Source: Trypanosoma brucei gambiense DAL972
Taxonomy: Eukaryota > Euglenozoa > Kinetoplastea > Trypanosomatida > Trypanosomatidae
Direction: 5' to 3'
DNA length: 64,000 nucleotides
Assembly: GCF_000210295.1 (NCBI RefSeq)
Contig: NC_026740.1
Location: 1,061,691 to 1,125,690 of the forward strand
The translations under genes were made by a program, and so were the position numbers. The notes under the pieces were generated by a model. It made no database searches, was not told the origin of the DNA, and was given only the letters and a program-made list of their open reading frames with translations. Positions within the stretch are counted from its first letter, which is position 1, and each line of letters starts with the position of its first letter. Of the stretch, positions 1 to 10,565 are shown piece by piece.

Positions 1-2904
1 ATCATTGCTTGTAGCATCCAACCTCTGTTGAAGTTCATTCCGTTCAGCCTCCACAGTTTCCAGATTACGCTCCACAGCAGCTCTCGCATCTTCGGAATTA
101 CGAAGTTGCGATTTCAGATCATTGCTTGTAGCGTCCAACCTCTGTTGAAGTTCATTCCGTTCAGCCTCCACAGTTTCCAGATTACGCTCCACAGCAGCTC
201 TCGCATCTTCGGAATTACGAAGTTGCGATTTCAGATCATTGCTTGTAGCGTCCAACCTCTGCTGAAGTTCATTCCGTTCAGCCTCCACAGTTTCCAGATT
301 ACGCTCCACAGCAGCTCTCGCATCTTCGGAATTACGAAGTTGCGATTTCAGATCATTGCTTGTAGCGTCCAACCTCTGCTGAAGTTCATTCCGTTCAGCC
401 TCCACAGTTTCCAGATTACGCTCCACAGCAGCTCTCGCATCTTCGGAATTACGAAGTTGCGATTTCAGATCATTGCTTGTAGCATCCAACCTCTGTTGAA
501 GTTCATTCCGTTCAGCCTCCACAGTTTCCAGATTACGCTCCACAGCAGCTCTCGCATCTTCGGAATTACGAAGTTGCGATTTCAGATCATTGCTTGTAGC
601 GTCCAACCTCTGTTGAAGTTCATTCCGTTCAGCCTCCACAGTTTCCAGATTACGCTCCACAGCAGCTCTCGCATCTTCGGAATTACGAAGTTGCGATTTC
701 AGATCATTGCTTGTAGCGTCCAACCTCTGTTGAAGTTCATTCCGTTCAGCCTCCACAGTTTCCAGATTACGCTCCACAGCAGCTCTCGCATCCTCGGAAT
801 TACGAAGTTGCGATTTCAGATCATTGCTTGTAGCATCCAACCTCTGTTGAAGTTCATTCCGTTCAGCCTCCACAGTTTCCAGATTACGCTCCACAGCAGC
901 TCTCGCATCTTCGGAATTACGAAGTTGCGATTTCAGATCATTGCTCGTAGCGTCCAACCTCTGTTGAAGTTCATTCCGTTCAGCCTCCACAGTTTCCAGA
1001 TTACGCTCCACAGCAGCTCTCGCATCCTCGGAATTACGAAGTTGCGATTTCAGATCATTGCTTGTAGCGTCCAACCTCTGTTGAAGTTCATTCCGTTCAG
1101 CCTCCACAGTTTCCAGATTACGCTCCACAGCAGCTCTCGCATCCTCGGAATTACGAAGTTGCGATTTCAGATCATTGCTTGTAGCGTCCAACCTCTGTTG
1201 AAGTTCATTCCGTTCAGCCTCCACAGTTTCCAGATTACGCTCCACAGCAGCTCTCGCATCTTCGGAATTACGAAGTTGCGATTTCAGATCATTGCTTGTA
1301 GCATCCAACCTCTGTTGAAGTTCATTCCGTTCAGCCTCCACAGTTTCCAGATTACGCTCCACAGCAGCTCTCGCATCTTCGGAATTACGAAGTTGCGATT
1401 TCAGATCATTGCTTGTAGCGTCCAACCTCTGTTGAAGTTCATTCCGTTCAGCCTCCACAGTTTCCAGATTACGCTCCACAGCAGCTCTCGCATCTTCGGA
1501 ATTACGAAGTTGCGATTTCAGATCATTGCTTGTAGCGTCCAACCTCTGTTGAAGTTCATTCCGTTCAGCCTCCACAGTTTCCAGATTACGCTCCACAGCA
1601 GCTCTCGCATCCTCGGAATTACGAAGTTGCGATTTCAGATCATTGCTTGTAGCGTCCAACCTCTGTTGAAGTTCATTCCGTTCAGCCTCCACAGTTTCCA
1701 GATTACGCTCCACAGCAGCTCTCGCATCCTCGGAATTACGAAGTTGCGATTTCAGATCATTGCTTGTAGCGTCCAACCTCTGTTGAAGTTCATTCCGTTC
1801 AGCCTCCACAGTTTCCAGATTACGCTCCACAGCAGCTCTCGCATCTTCGGAATTACGAAGTTGCGATTTCAGATCATTGCTTGTAGCGTCCAACCTCTGT
1901 TGAAGTTCATTCCGTTCAGCCTCCACAGTTTCCAGATTACGCTCCACAGCAGCTCTCGCATCTTCGGAATTACGAAGTTGCGATTTCAGATCATTGCTTG
2001 TAGCGTCCAACCTCTGTTGAAGTTCATTCCGTTCAGCCTCCACAGTTTCCAGATTACGCTCCACAGCAGCTCTCGCATCCTCGGAATTACGAAGTTGCGA
2101 TTTCAGATCATTGCTTGTAGCGTCCAACCTCTGCTGAAGTTCATTCCGTTCAGCCTCCACAGTTTCCAGATTACGCTCCACAGCAGCTCTCGCATCCTCG
2201 GAATTACGAAGTTGCGATTTCAGATCATTGCTTGTAGCATCCAACCTCTGTTGAAGTTCATTCCGTTCAGCCTCCACAGTTTCCAGATTACGCTCCACAG
2301 CAGCTCTCGCATCTTCGGAATTACGAAGTTGCGATTTCAGATCATTGCTTGTAGCGTCCAACCTCTGTTGAAGTTCATTCCGTTCAGCCTCCACAGTTTC
2401 CAGATTACGCTCCACAGCAGCTCTCGCATCTTCGGAATTACGAAGTTGCGATTTCAGATCATTGCTTGTAGCGTCCAACCTCTGTTGAAGTTCATTCCGT
2501 TCAGCCTCCACAGTTTCCAGATTACGCTCCACAGCAGCTCTCGCATCTTCGGAATTACGAAGTTGCGATTTCAGATCATTGCTTGTAGCGTCCAACCTCT
2601 GTTGAAGTTCATTCCGTTCAGCCTCCACAGTTTCCAGATTACGCTCCACAGCAGCTCTCGCATCTTCGGAATTACGAAGTTGCGATTTCAGATCATTGCT
2701 TGTAGCGTCCAACCTCTGTTGAAGTTCATTCCGTTCAGCCTCCACAGTTTCCAGATTACGCTCCACAGCAGCTCTCGCATCCTCGGAATTACGAAGTTGC
2801 GATTTCAGATCATTGCTTGTAGCATCCAACCTCTGTTGAAGTTCATTCCGTTCAGCCTCCACAGTTTCCAGATTACGCTCCACAGCAGCTCTCGCATCCT
2901 CGGC
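1..2904 (-). repeat. 117-bp tandem repeat array inside the kinesin gene
   Basis: About 24.8 tandem copies of a 117-bp unit, continuing off the left edge. In the kinesin frame each unit encodes 39 residues, beginning EDARAAVERNLETVEAERNE and continuing LQQRLDATSNDLKSQLRNS. The pattern is a charged amphipathic helix; 39 equals four heptads plus one hendecad, which is compatible with a continuous coiled coil. Copies differ at only a few sites: GAA/GAG, GAC/GAT, CAA/CAG and ACA/ACG, all third codon positions. The array is also open for 969 codons on the plus strand, but that frame is a shadow. Confidence 0.98.
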
Positions 2905-5181
2905 TTGCCTTGCTTTGTTGGTTATTGCGGCTTCTGATTGTTTTGTGGTATCAAGTTGTTTTTTTGCTTCTTCTATTTCTTTTTCTAACATTAGAATTTT
3001 TTGTTCTAGTTTTTTTGTCATCTGGTGTTGTTCCATCTGAAATAATTTATGATTTTTTTCCATTGCGGCTCTTTGGTCGAAATGATGCTGGTTACATTTG
3101 GTAAGTTGAGTCTCAACTTCAGTGCCCACCGTCGTTAGTAGCTCTGCCTGCCAAAGGGTGTGCATGCCAATAGTTGTAAGGAGGTGATTTATTGTTTTAA
3201 TGTGACGATGTTCTGTTTCTTCCAGTTTCAGGTCGAGAAACTGGGCTATCTCTTCAAGTTCATTTCTTTCAAGTCGGAATACCTCGAGGTCGCTGAGAAT
3301 TCGTTGTTGTGCCTCACACTCTTCAAGCAGCTTTTGCATGCGGTGAGAAAGTTCCTCGTTCTGTTGCTGTAATTCTGTATGCTTTTCTGAGGACTGCTGT
3401 GAATTACAAAGTGCAGCGCTCAATTGCTCCTGCCTTTCACGAAGGATGTGTAGTGCTTCCTCTCGTGAATGACGCTCTTGCTCAAGTTCTGACATCACCC
3501 TGGACAATTGTTGTTGACTGCTCAACATTTCAGCATCTTTCCTCTCTCTAATCCCCTCTATCTCTGCTCTGTGTTGCCGCACCTTCTCTAAGAGCTCCTG
3601 TTCTCGCTGTGCATACTCATCTTTCAAACGCTGACTCATTTCTTCATGATATTCAGCGCGGCGTTTCGACTCTTCAACCTGCCGTTCGAGCTCAGTAGCC
3701 TTGATCAGGAGTTCCTCACGCTCCACCTCGGTTGCATACAACATTTTCTCACGAATTATATTCTTCTCTCGTTCCTTTTCCAGTGCATGAAGGTCAGCAG
3801 CACGCTTCTGCGCTTCCGCCTCGAGAAGCACAAGCTTCTCCTCCAGCTCACGGACGTACGTGGGGTCCTTACCTTTGATGTCTTGCCGCATTTGCTCCAT
3901 CTGTTCCTCAAGTTCACGAATACGACGCGCGCGGGGGTCCTCATTGACTCTGGTCATGTTTACGATATCACGGGCACGTGATGCGTATCGTAGCGTGCTC
4001 AGAGTTTCCTCGTAGTTCAGAGCACTCGGGCTCACCGTCGCGATCATAAAGGTCTTCGAGTTCCCACCGAGTGAATCTTTCAAAATGTACGTAAGCTTAG
4101 ACTCCCGATAAGGTGGTGTCGACCATTGTGATGATTTATTCTTCGCCATATCTGCCAGCATATCGATCACGCGCCCGAGTGTTGTCAATGAGAGATTAAT
4201 ATATCGTGCCTCGTTAAACTGCTGCCCAACAACCTCTGATTGCGCAACGCGCTCAGATCCAGCAAGGTCCACCAAGTTCATTCGGCTACTCATCCCGGCG
4301 GTGGTGATCACTTGCCCAGATGCCGTTTGTGTAGACCGCTCCTCATGTAGTATCAACATGAAGATAGCATGGCTCCTGCTGCTGCGGTCGTTCATCTTCG
4401 TTGAGGCCGTGTGTCGCACACGATTCCCCAACTCGATCAGTTCCACAACTTCCTCCACAGACGACACCTCTTGCAGTCTCTGTCCTTCGATAAAAACACC
4501 CATCGTGGGATGTTCACGCACATCAACGAACACATCCTCCCTCGATCCCTTCCGCCGCCGAGCCAGGAGGTCAGACACACGCTCGTTATACACTTCAACA
4601 TACCCAACTGTCACCTTCCACCTTGAGTGGCCCTTTCCTTCGATTCGAGCACGCTTCTCGAATATCTCTAGGCAAAGACGCGGTATCACCCCAGCATCCA
4701 CACCGGACACAGAACCCGGATCTCCTCCCATCATTGTGTACGTCTTACCACTTCCCGTTTGTCCGTAAGCAAAAAGACATGAGTTGTACCCGTTGAAGGC
4801 ATGCATCACAAGTGGGCGACCAATCGCTTCATACACTTCCAGCTGCCCCGCGGGCGGGAGACCACCCTCATCGGTACAACCACAGGAACAAAAAATGTTG
4901 TCAAATTGGAATGTTTGCGCCCGTGGGCACTGACTACTTTTTGAGTGGTGATCAATCAGCGTTATGGTCGAATACGATGTATTGGCTCGGAGTGCGAGTT
5001 TGTGCGTTCCCGACATTTCTGAAGTGTTTTGCGGCCGTACTCTTACAGCTACTTTAATAGACTCATCGCACGCGTTCGTCGTCATTTCGGTTGTTGTTAA
5101 TGAACTCCTACTTTCGTCGGTCATCGTTGAGTTATTCTTTCCCGAGTTTTGTTCCCCTGCCCTCCTTATATTACTTATCAT
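1..5181 (-). CDS. Kinesin with giant coiled-coil repeat tail (3' partial)
   Basis: Microtubule motor. The minus-strand frame is open from an ATG at 5181 to the left window edge (1727 codons, no stop), so the C-terminus lies outside. An upstream in-frame TAA at 5184-5182 limits the start; a second ATG at 5124 is possible. The N-terminal motor (about residues 30-400) has the P-loop GQTGSGKT at 140-147, switch I NDRSSRSH at 264-271 and switch II DLAGSE beginning at D305, so ATPase activity is expected. A charged coiled coil follows (about 410-758), then near-identical 39-residue repeats from about 759 to the window edge. A motor at the N-terminus suggests plus-end direction. The family assignment is certain; the subfamily and the cargo are not. 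The long rod would suit a cytoskeletal role such as attachment zone or flagellum, but that is inference. Confidence 0.97.
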   Translation of the reverse strand, partial: MISNIRRAGEQNSGKNNSTMTDESRSSLTTTEMTTNACDESIKVAVRVRPQNTSEMSGTHKLALRANTSYSTITLIDHHSKSSQCPRAQTFQFDNIFCSCGCTDEGGLPPAGQLEVYEAIGRPLVMHAFNGYNSCLFAYGQTGSGKTYTMMGGDPGSVSGVDAGVIPRLCLEIFEKRARIEGKGHSRWKVTVGYVEVYNERVSDLLARRRKGSREDVFVDVREHPTMGVFIEGQRLQEVSSVEEVVELIELGNRVRHTASTKMNDRSSRSHAIFMLILHEERSTQTASGQVITTAGMSSRMNLVDLAGSERVAQSEVVGQQFNEARYINLSLTTLGRVIDMLADMAKNKSSQWSTPPYRESKLTYILKDSLGGNSKTFMIATVSPSALNYEETLSTLRYASRARDIVNMTRVNEDPRARRIRELEEQMEQMRQDIKGKDPTYVRELEEKLVLLEAEAQKRAADLHALEKEREKNIIREKMLYATEVEREELLIKATELERQVEESKRRAEYHEEMSQRLKDEYAQREQELLEKVRQHRAEIEGIRERKDAEMLSSQQQLSRVMSELEQERHSREEALHILRERQEQLSAALCNSQQSSEKHTELQQQNEELSHRMQKLLEECEAQQRILSDLEVFRLERNELEEIAQFLDLKLEETEHRHIKTINHLLTTIGMHTLWQAELLTTVGTEVETQLTKCNQHHFDQRAAMEKNHKLFQMEQHQMTKKLEQKILMLEKEIEEAKKQLDTTKQSEAAITNKARQAEDARAAVERNLETVEAERNELQQRLDATSNDLKSQLRNSEDARAAVERNLETVEAERNELQQRLDATSNDLKSQLRNSEDARAAVERNLETVEAERNELQQRLDATSNDLKSQLRNSEDARAAVERNLETVEAERNELQQRLDATSNDLKSQLRNSEDARAAVERNLETVEAERNELQQRLDATSNDLKSQLRNSEDARAAVERNLETVEAERNELQQRLDATSNDLKSQLRNSEDARAAVERNLETVEAERNELQQRLDATSNDLKSQLRNSEDARAAVERNLETVEAERNELQQRLDATSNDLKSQLRNSEDARAAVERNLETVEAERNELQQRLDATSNDLKSQLRNSEDARAAVERNLETVEAERNELQQRLDATSNDLKSQLRNSEDARAAVERNLETVEAERNELQQRLDATSNDLKSQLRNSEDARAAVERNLETVEAERNELQQRLDATSNDLKSQLRNSEDARAAVERNLETVEAERNELQQRLDATSNDLKSQLRNSEDARAAVERNLETVEAERNELQQRLDATSNDLKSQLRNSEDARAAVERNLETVEAERNELQQRLDATSNDLKSQLRNSEDARAAVERNLETVEAERNELQQRLDATSNDLKSQLRNSEDARAAVERNLETVEAERNELQQRLDATSNDLKSQLRNSEDARAAVERNLETVEAERNELQQRLDATSNDLKSQLRNSEDARAAVERNLETVEAERNELQQRLDATSNDLKSQLRNSEDARAAVERNLETVEAERNELQQRLDATSNDLKSQLRNSEDARAAVERNLETVEAERNELQQRLDATSNDLKSQLRNSEDARAAVERNLETVEAERNELQQRLDATSNDLKSQLRNSEDARAAVERNLETVEAERNELQQRLDATSNDLKSQLRNSEDARAAVERNLETVEAERNELQQRLDATSNDLKSQLRNSEDARAAVERNLETVEAERNELQQRLDATSND

Positions 5182-5615
5182 TTATACGATATTGAAGTCT
5201 ACTTGTGTGATGGGTGTCGTTCGTTGGGAGGAATGTGCCCAATCTCCCTTCAAAGGCTGTTTTGTTATTAGACCTTCAACACCTGTCACGGTGTATTGTG
5301 GCGACACACGGGGAAGGCAATCTAAAAAAAATAAACTGACGGGAGGTGAAGAATGTAATGGGGCTACAAAATAATTGTAAAGGCCATCAACAAAGAGGAG
5401 AGAAGCACAGCTATGCCCATTTTCCGTCGTTGATATTCGTGACGTGTGGCCACGGGCCAACACAGTAGGTAATAAGACACTGACTACAACCCACGTATGA
5501 CTTGAATTCCTCCCGGACGCCACTTTCGAAGTATATCGGATCTGGAGGAAGCCTAAAGTGTTTTCCAATCTCGCACAAACCTAGCCGTGCCCGCTATTGC
5601 ACCAAGATCCAGGTA
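5182..5615. other. Intergenic region upstream of the kinesin
   Basis: This should hold the kinesin 5' leader and the 3' end of the next minus-strand transcript unit. A minus-strand reading frame of about 128 codons runs through it, but it resembles no family I know and has ordinary non-coding composition. I see no RNA gene here. Confidence 0.5.
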
Positions 5616-5808
5616 GCGGTATCACCCCAGCATCCACACCGGACACAGAACCCGGATCTCCTCCCATCATTGTGTACGTCTTACCACTTCCCGTTTGTCC
5701 GTAAGCAAAAAGACATGAGTTGTACCCGTTGAAGGCATGCATCACAAGTGGGCGACCAATCGCTTCATACACACATCCAGCTGGTGATCCCACTTTTTTG
5801 AAACACAC
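5616..5808 (-). pseudogene. Kinesin motor fragment (duplicated P-loop segment)
   Basis: Positions 5616-5772 repeat 4680-4836 of the kinesin gene exactly (157 bp, same orientation, 936 bp apart). The segment encodes [10 protein letters not shown] through the P-loop GQTGSGKT to GVDAGVIP. Beyond the right end of the identity (5773-5808) the frame stays open and reads SPAG just before VYEAIG, which loosely resembles PPAGQLE in the kinesin. The copy has no ATG and stops soon after the P-loop, so it cannot make a motor. It is either a short duplication or the relic of an older kinesin paralogue homogenised by gene conversion. Confidence 0.85.
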
Positions 5809-5971
5809 GCAGGACCATTCGTTAATCTTGCAAATCAGACCTCTCCAGCAGTAAACAGGAGAAAGGGGGCGAGCTGCGGTTTAAAGTGCACACAAAAACG
5901 CTGAGACATGGACATTCAGAAGAAAAGCGATTTCGTAGCTTTTCTCAAATGGCCGGCCGATTGTATAGACT

Positions 5972-8954
5972 CTACACTCGCCGAGGCGCAGAAGAACCGT
6001 CCACCGCCTCAAGAGGGGTAGCCGCGCCGCCATCCCATAAGAACCTCAGAGCTCTCTGCACTGAACACATGGTAAGGATGTAGGAGGCTTTGCGTTGAAG
6101 ACCGCCCTGCGGCTGAAGTCCAGAAACAAGTGAAAGTGGATCGTGTGATTCACTGGAGCCACAGTGAACCGGGGTACCAGCCGCTGTATCGCGTGGATCA
6201 CGAAGCTCATAATACCATGCCCGTAGCAAAGTGGAGCGTATACGCTCAAATAACTCCTCGATGCTCGACTTCAAATTGAGTTTTGCGGGTTTAATGGGGC
6301 AGAGGTTGCAGTTGGTGTAGTGAAGAACGTCGGTTTTCAGTTCCTCTTCCACAGCCAAAAAAAGTTGCTCCTTGCTCTCTCTGCATGGCAAACCCTCAAG
6401 GGCAGCAGGACCGAGAGGTAACCGCAGAAATGCAAAACGACAGTTCTTTGATATTTCTTCACCTGCATGGTCCGACAACCACTTTGTTGCAACCGCCCAC
6501 GATATGTTGGCGTTTGAGGATAACCAGTGGAGCAGCATCGGTGGGAAAACGGCGCGCGCACCACACTTTTTGAGTGACCTACTCAGGTTACCGCTTGCCT
6601 TCAACACCCCAGCCTTTGTCACACTTTCACTTGTAGCCGTGTGGCCCCACTCGGTTCTTGCCTCTTCATGTTGTATCATCGCCTTCATAGTCCAAAAGAG
6701 CCAGACAACGAGGACCGGTTCATCAAAGAGGGTGGATGGAATCTCTGACAACAGCTTTAGCCACTGAAGCGCATCGTCATGGCACCCACTTCGGGGCGCT
6801 TTGTCGCATCCTTTAACTAGTCCCAGACTCGCAACAGCCATGGTAAACGAGTCAACAGCTCCCTCGATGGCAAGGTACGTGCGGGAGTGTTGATGAAGTG
6901 CCTCCGGTACCTCCTCACACTTCCCCATCAGTGGTGGACCCGCCTCCCCTAATTGCATCGATAGTGAGGCGAAACAAAACAGCAGCATCGCCGGGACGCT
7001 GACGCTCCGTGATCATGTAACAGATGACGTCGAAAAGCAAGACGGGCATTTCCACCACAAGTTCGGGCACGTCCCCCTCCAGTAGTGGCTCCTTACACAT
7101 GGATAAAAGTAGATCGACAACTTGTGGGTACCGTGGTTCGCCTACAAACTCCAGAAGCTCAAAAAGGAGGTGTTTCCTGTCGCCGGAGTACAACTTTTGC
7201 GAAAAATACTTTCTCATTACCCCGACTGCCTCTTCAGGTCTACACCGCTCGTTTTCCTTGCACAAAGCGGCAACCTCAATGCAAGCCTGGCGTACAGAAA
7301 ATTCTTCAGCTACCCTATGAAATCCACCCCTGCGAAGGGTATCCACCACTACCTCTTGCACATGCAAGCCAAGGGCAAAGTTGCACGGCAGCAAGCGCTT
7401 TTCTACAACCTCTTCTCTGAAAAGAGAAGGTGTTAGTCGGGCAGCTAGCGCAGCAACAACCTCGGGACAGAGCAAGGCCGCAAACGATGCGCACGACAAG
7501 CAAGCAGCAGAGTCACTGCATCCAGCGGACAAAAGGGATGACCAGTCATCCAGCATCTTGAGTACGTCTTCTGACGCTGACCCTTTGGCGATTAATCGAG
7601 TAAGGAGCAACAATTTTGACGCAATGTGGGGCGACTGCCGCCCCGCGAGCGGCCGAATCAAATAGGGGTTGGCCCATGTTTGTGCTAATCGGGCACAAAA
7701 CGCGAAGTCGGCACCACGTGTGGCCACCTCCACTAGTCGGTGAAAAACTTCTTCTTCCTCCGCCTGCACATCTCCTCTTCCCTCCACGGCAAAAGCCGTG
7801 AGGCCGACAAACTGCAGGACCTCAAGACTGCTCTCCTCCAGCATCAGTTTCATGCGTAAGGGAGTGAGGTCAGATGCACAGTTCCCATACTCTCCCCCAG
7901 AGTTCCCATCCGCCGCCATTGTTAACCACGGAATCCTCTCATCTCTCTCCACAGTGTCAGTGCCACCAACAGCGCACTCAGGGGGTAAGGGGTAATCGGA
8001 CGAAGCTGGGGAAAGCATCCTCGCTAACGCACACCTCGGTTCAGCTTTCCCCTTGAGCATACTCCAGTACGTCTCCCATTCCGTTAACAGCATGCCCATC
8101 AACGGCGCCAACGAAGGGGGTTCGATACACTTCCGGTAGTGCACATCGTGACCCATCTTCGTCAGCACATATTTGACCTCGCAGCGTGTGTACATTTTGT
8201 GAAGCTCGATCAGATATGAGTTTAAAAGATTGTAATGATGCAGGTTGTGAACAGTCCGCAAAACATCCGGCCATCGACCCCTTCGACCGTTATGTTCAAG
8301 GGATAAATTGATGATGACACAAGGGGCCGAAAGAACGGACAGCAGACCTTTCAAGAACACACATCGGTCCTTATCTTCTTCGTGATCCAAAAAGCGCCCA
8401 CCACTGGCGTCGGCACTCGTTTTTCCATCTGCGCGTGCTTGCGATGAGTTCCTCAGCTTCCTCACGGCAAATTGCAGTCTATGATACAGTGGTCTAAGTG
8501 TTGACTGGTGTTCGGCACATCGAAGCAAAAACAATGTCGCAAACGGCAGTTCCAAGTCGGAAACATCATTAGCAATGCAGTGGATCGAATTCGACTCCTT
8601 CATTGATGCAGGCTTTGGGGGCGCCCCGTCCAGAACAGCGTCGCCACGAGGAGGAAGAAAAGGAATGGAACAATGCCTGACTGAGTCGCATGACACAGAA
8701 TCACACGAGTCTCCGGAAGATACACTACGTAGCTGAAGGTAGAGAAAAAATATGGCTTCGGCAGCGACAGGGAGACGTCGCTTGTGCAAAAAGTCATAAC
8801 AAGTAAGTGCGGACCTCCAGCAATGCATTCGCGCGCATATGAGCTCCGTCGTTGACAATGTCCAATGCGGCCGTGAGGTACCTACTTTGGGCAACCCTCT
8901 GCCGTGCAACATCAATTTCAAAATACCATGCAGTGGTGTTTGGGGAAATGACAT
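5972..8954 (-). CDS. Large helical protein of unknown function, broken by one frameshift
   Basis: Two minus-strand frames overlap end to start. The first runs from ATG 8954 to a TGA near 6915; the second is open through about 6988 to the TAG at 5972. The span is 2983 bp, one more than a multiple of three, so one extra base would explain it. The shift must lie between roughly 6915 and 6990; G-runs (CCCC on the plus strand) at 6923-6926 and 6956-6959 are likely sites. Without the extra base the product would be about 993 residues, rich in Leu, Ala and Cys with helix-turn-helix texture, like many trypanosomatid organellar or PPR-like helical-repeat proteins, but I recognise no domain. A GTG at 8963 lies in frame upstream; ATG 8954 is the first proper start. 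Strain-specific lesion, sequencing error or programmed shift cannot be separated here. Confidence 0.8.
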
Positions 8955-9467
8955 AGCAGGCACATACTAAAGCTTTATGCGCAGCAGTGCCCCGGTTCCT
9001 CTTCCTATATTACCTCTAATCCCTTCGTGAGGTGGCCACAATGTACCTATGAGACGATAATTGGGTAATCACGGAAACGAGCGCTATTAAAGAGGTCAAA
9101 CAAGCATTTCTTCGTTAGCGCACACGCTCACATGAACAAGAAAAAGGTTAGCAATATCGGCGCGCTAGGCCCCTCAGGGTGAAGCAGTCGAGCGAAATGT
9201 GGTGAGAAGGGTTGGCTCGGTAAATTGCAATGTCGTGCCTTTCTGGATGAAAGTGATGCCAGCAGCACCCCCAGCTGTTGGAGTTTCCGTAAAACTAGCT
9301 CTCCGCACGGTGTGCTCTGCAAAACAGAGGCGGGGCATAAGGCAGCGCATTCCCGAGGGAACAAAACACGCGTACACACACGCATAAGTCAAAGCAACCA
9401 GACACAGCCCGCTGATGTAACCTCACATCCGAAAGCCGGAACCGCTTGCAATATGCCATCCTCGCGG
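8955..9467. other. Intergenic region
   Basis: This lies between the 3' end of the MPDU1-like gene and the start of the frameshifted gene, both on the minus strand. The reading frames in it are short, mostly lack ATG and overlap each other on both strands. I see no gene, repeat or RNA. Confidence 0.6.
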
Positions 9468-10187
9468 TTAGTTGTTCTTTTTAACGACAGCCTTGGCCTC
9501 GGTAGTACCAACTTGCCTCCGATCCGCAGCTTTGTACAAAATACACTGCATTACGATGACAAAATTAAGGAAAACGACAACGCCAAACTGTGTTAGCATG
9601 ATGTCCCTGCCCTTGTCGGAAGGAATGTTGTGAAATGTTGTTAACAGACGCGAGATACCCCCAGACATAGCCAGGAAAAAAGTCAAAGCAGACAATTGAC
9701 CTGTTGATTTGTTCTGATAATTTATCACTATCTGAGGTATGCGACTACCGAGCGCGAAAAAAATTTGTAGACGCAACATCCCTTCATGGATATTTCGAGG
9801 AGCATACCCAGCCGACATAAAAACTAGCAGGAAAACAGCAACAATAAATACTAGCACAGTAATGAGTAGTTTTCTCTGCATACACCCAACGATAAGTAGG
9901 AGCAAAAACATCTCGATCATTATGAGGGTACTTTCGCCGTAGTCTTTAAACATTAACGACCGTGCAATACCCCAGCTACTCGATATAACACAAGACATCA
10001 GTTCGACAACAAGTGATATAATTGATATACCGTCAGCGCTGTGATTCCGCAATATCTTTACTATCTGCGGTAGCTTCAGTAGGACAGATCCAAACACAAT
10101 GCCATATGGGAGAATTGTGGCCAGCATTTGTCTCATAAACACTTCGACACCACCTACCTCATCTCTGCCCAGATATTTTTGTTGCAT
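9468..10187 (-). CDS. MPDU1: MPDU1/Lec35-like PQ-loop membrane protein
   Basis: A 239-residue polytopic membrane protein starting at ATG 10187. It has two PQ-loop motifs, LKLPQIVKI (PQ at 40-41) and SRIPQIVINYQNKSTGQLS (PQ at 151-152), and several hydrophobic segments. The motif spacing and the STGQLS sequence after the second PQ are typical of MPDU1 (mannose-P-dolichol utilisation defect 1), needed for use of dolichol-linked sugars in N-glycan and GPI assembly in the ER. The C-terminus KKNN fits a KKXX retrieval signal. GPI anchors are abundant in trypanosomes, so the role is plausible. PQ-loop proteins also include lysosomal transporters such as cystinosin, but the length and motif context favour MPDU1. 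Confidence 0.88.
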   Translation of the reverse strand: MQQKYLGRDEVGGVEVFMRQMLATILPYGIVFGSVLLKLPQIVKILRNHSADGISIISLVVELMSCVISSSWGIARSLMFKDYGESTLIMIEMFLLLLIVGCMQRKLLITVLVFIVAVFLLVFMSAGYAPRNIHEGMLRLQIFFALGSRIPQIVINYQNKSTGQLSALTFFLAMSGGISRLLTTFHNIPSDKGRDIMLTQFGVVVFLNFVIVMQCILYKAADRRQVGTTEAKAVVKKNN

Positions 10188-10424
10188 ACCTCAGGCTCTC
10201 AATATCGGAACAGATTCTCTTCCGGTATCAACTGGTGTGATTTACCTGCTCACGTCCCAACATAGATGCACCTTGAAGACTTTAAGTATAGCAGTTGCCC
10301 CTTTTCACAAAAAAGGAAAGTATTAGTAGTAACAATAATGGTGAAGAGAGAGTAACGATTCACACAAAAACACTTTAAGACAATCAGCGGATAAAACGCG
10401 GCGAAACCACGATGGCGTGCAGTA

Positions 10425-10463
<39 letters not shown>

Positions 10464-10565
10464 CGCCAAAACAGTTGAAGAAGCCTACTACGAGAGCGGA
10501 GTCAAGAGGAAACGAGCCAGGACAATACAAATGATATACCCTCCACCTTTAGTCACAGCGGTTAA
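10188..10565. other. Intergenic region with TA microsatellite
   Basis: Between the thioredoxin-like gene and the MPDU1-like gene. It holds an uninterrupted TA run at about 10430-10459 and a short pyrimidine-rich stretch (CCTTTTTTGTG on the minus strand, near 10310-10320) that could serve MPDU1 trans-splicing. No gene seen. Confidence 0.6.
10431..10459. repeat. TA dinucleotide microsatellite
   Basis: About 14 TA units in a row, downstream of the thioredoxin-like gene. Similar runs occur in many intergenic spaces of this window. Confidence 0.95.

Noticed and set aside
1..2904. CRISPR-like array of regular direct repeats
   Set aside because: There are no unique spacers; the 117-bp units are contiguous and in frame with a kinesin.
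28..2937. 969-codon plus-strand open frame of repeated Phe/Leu/Ser-rich units
   Set aside because: It is the antisense shadow of the kinesin repeat array. It starts at TTG, and its variable sites are non-synonymous while the same sites are silent in the minus-strand kinesin frame.
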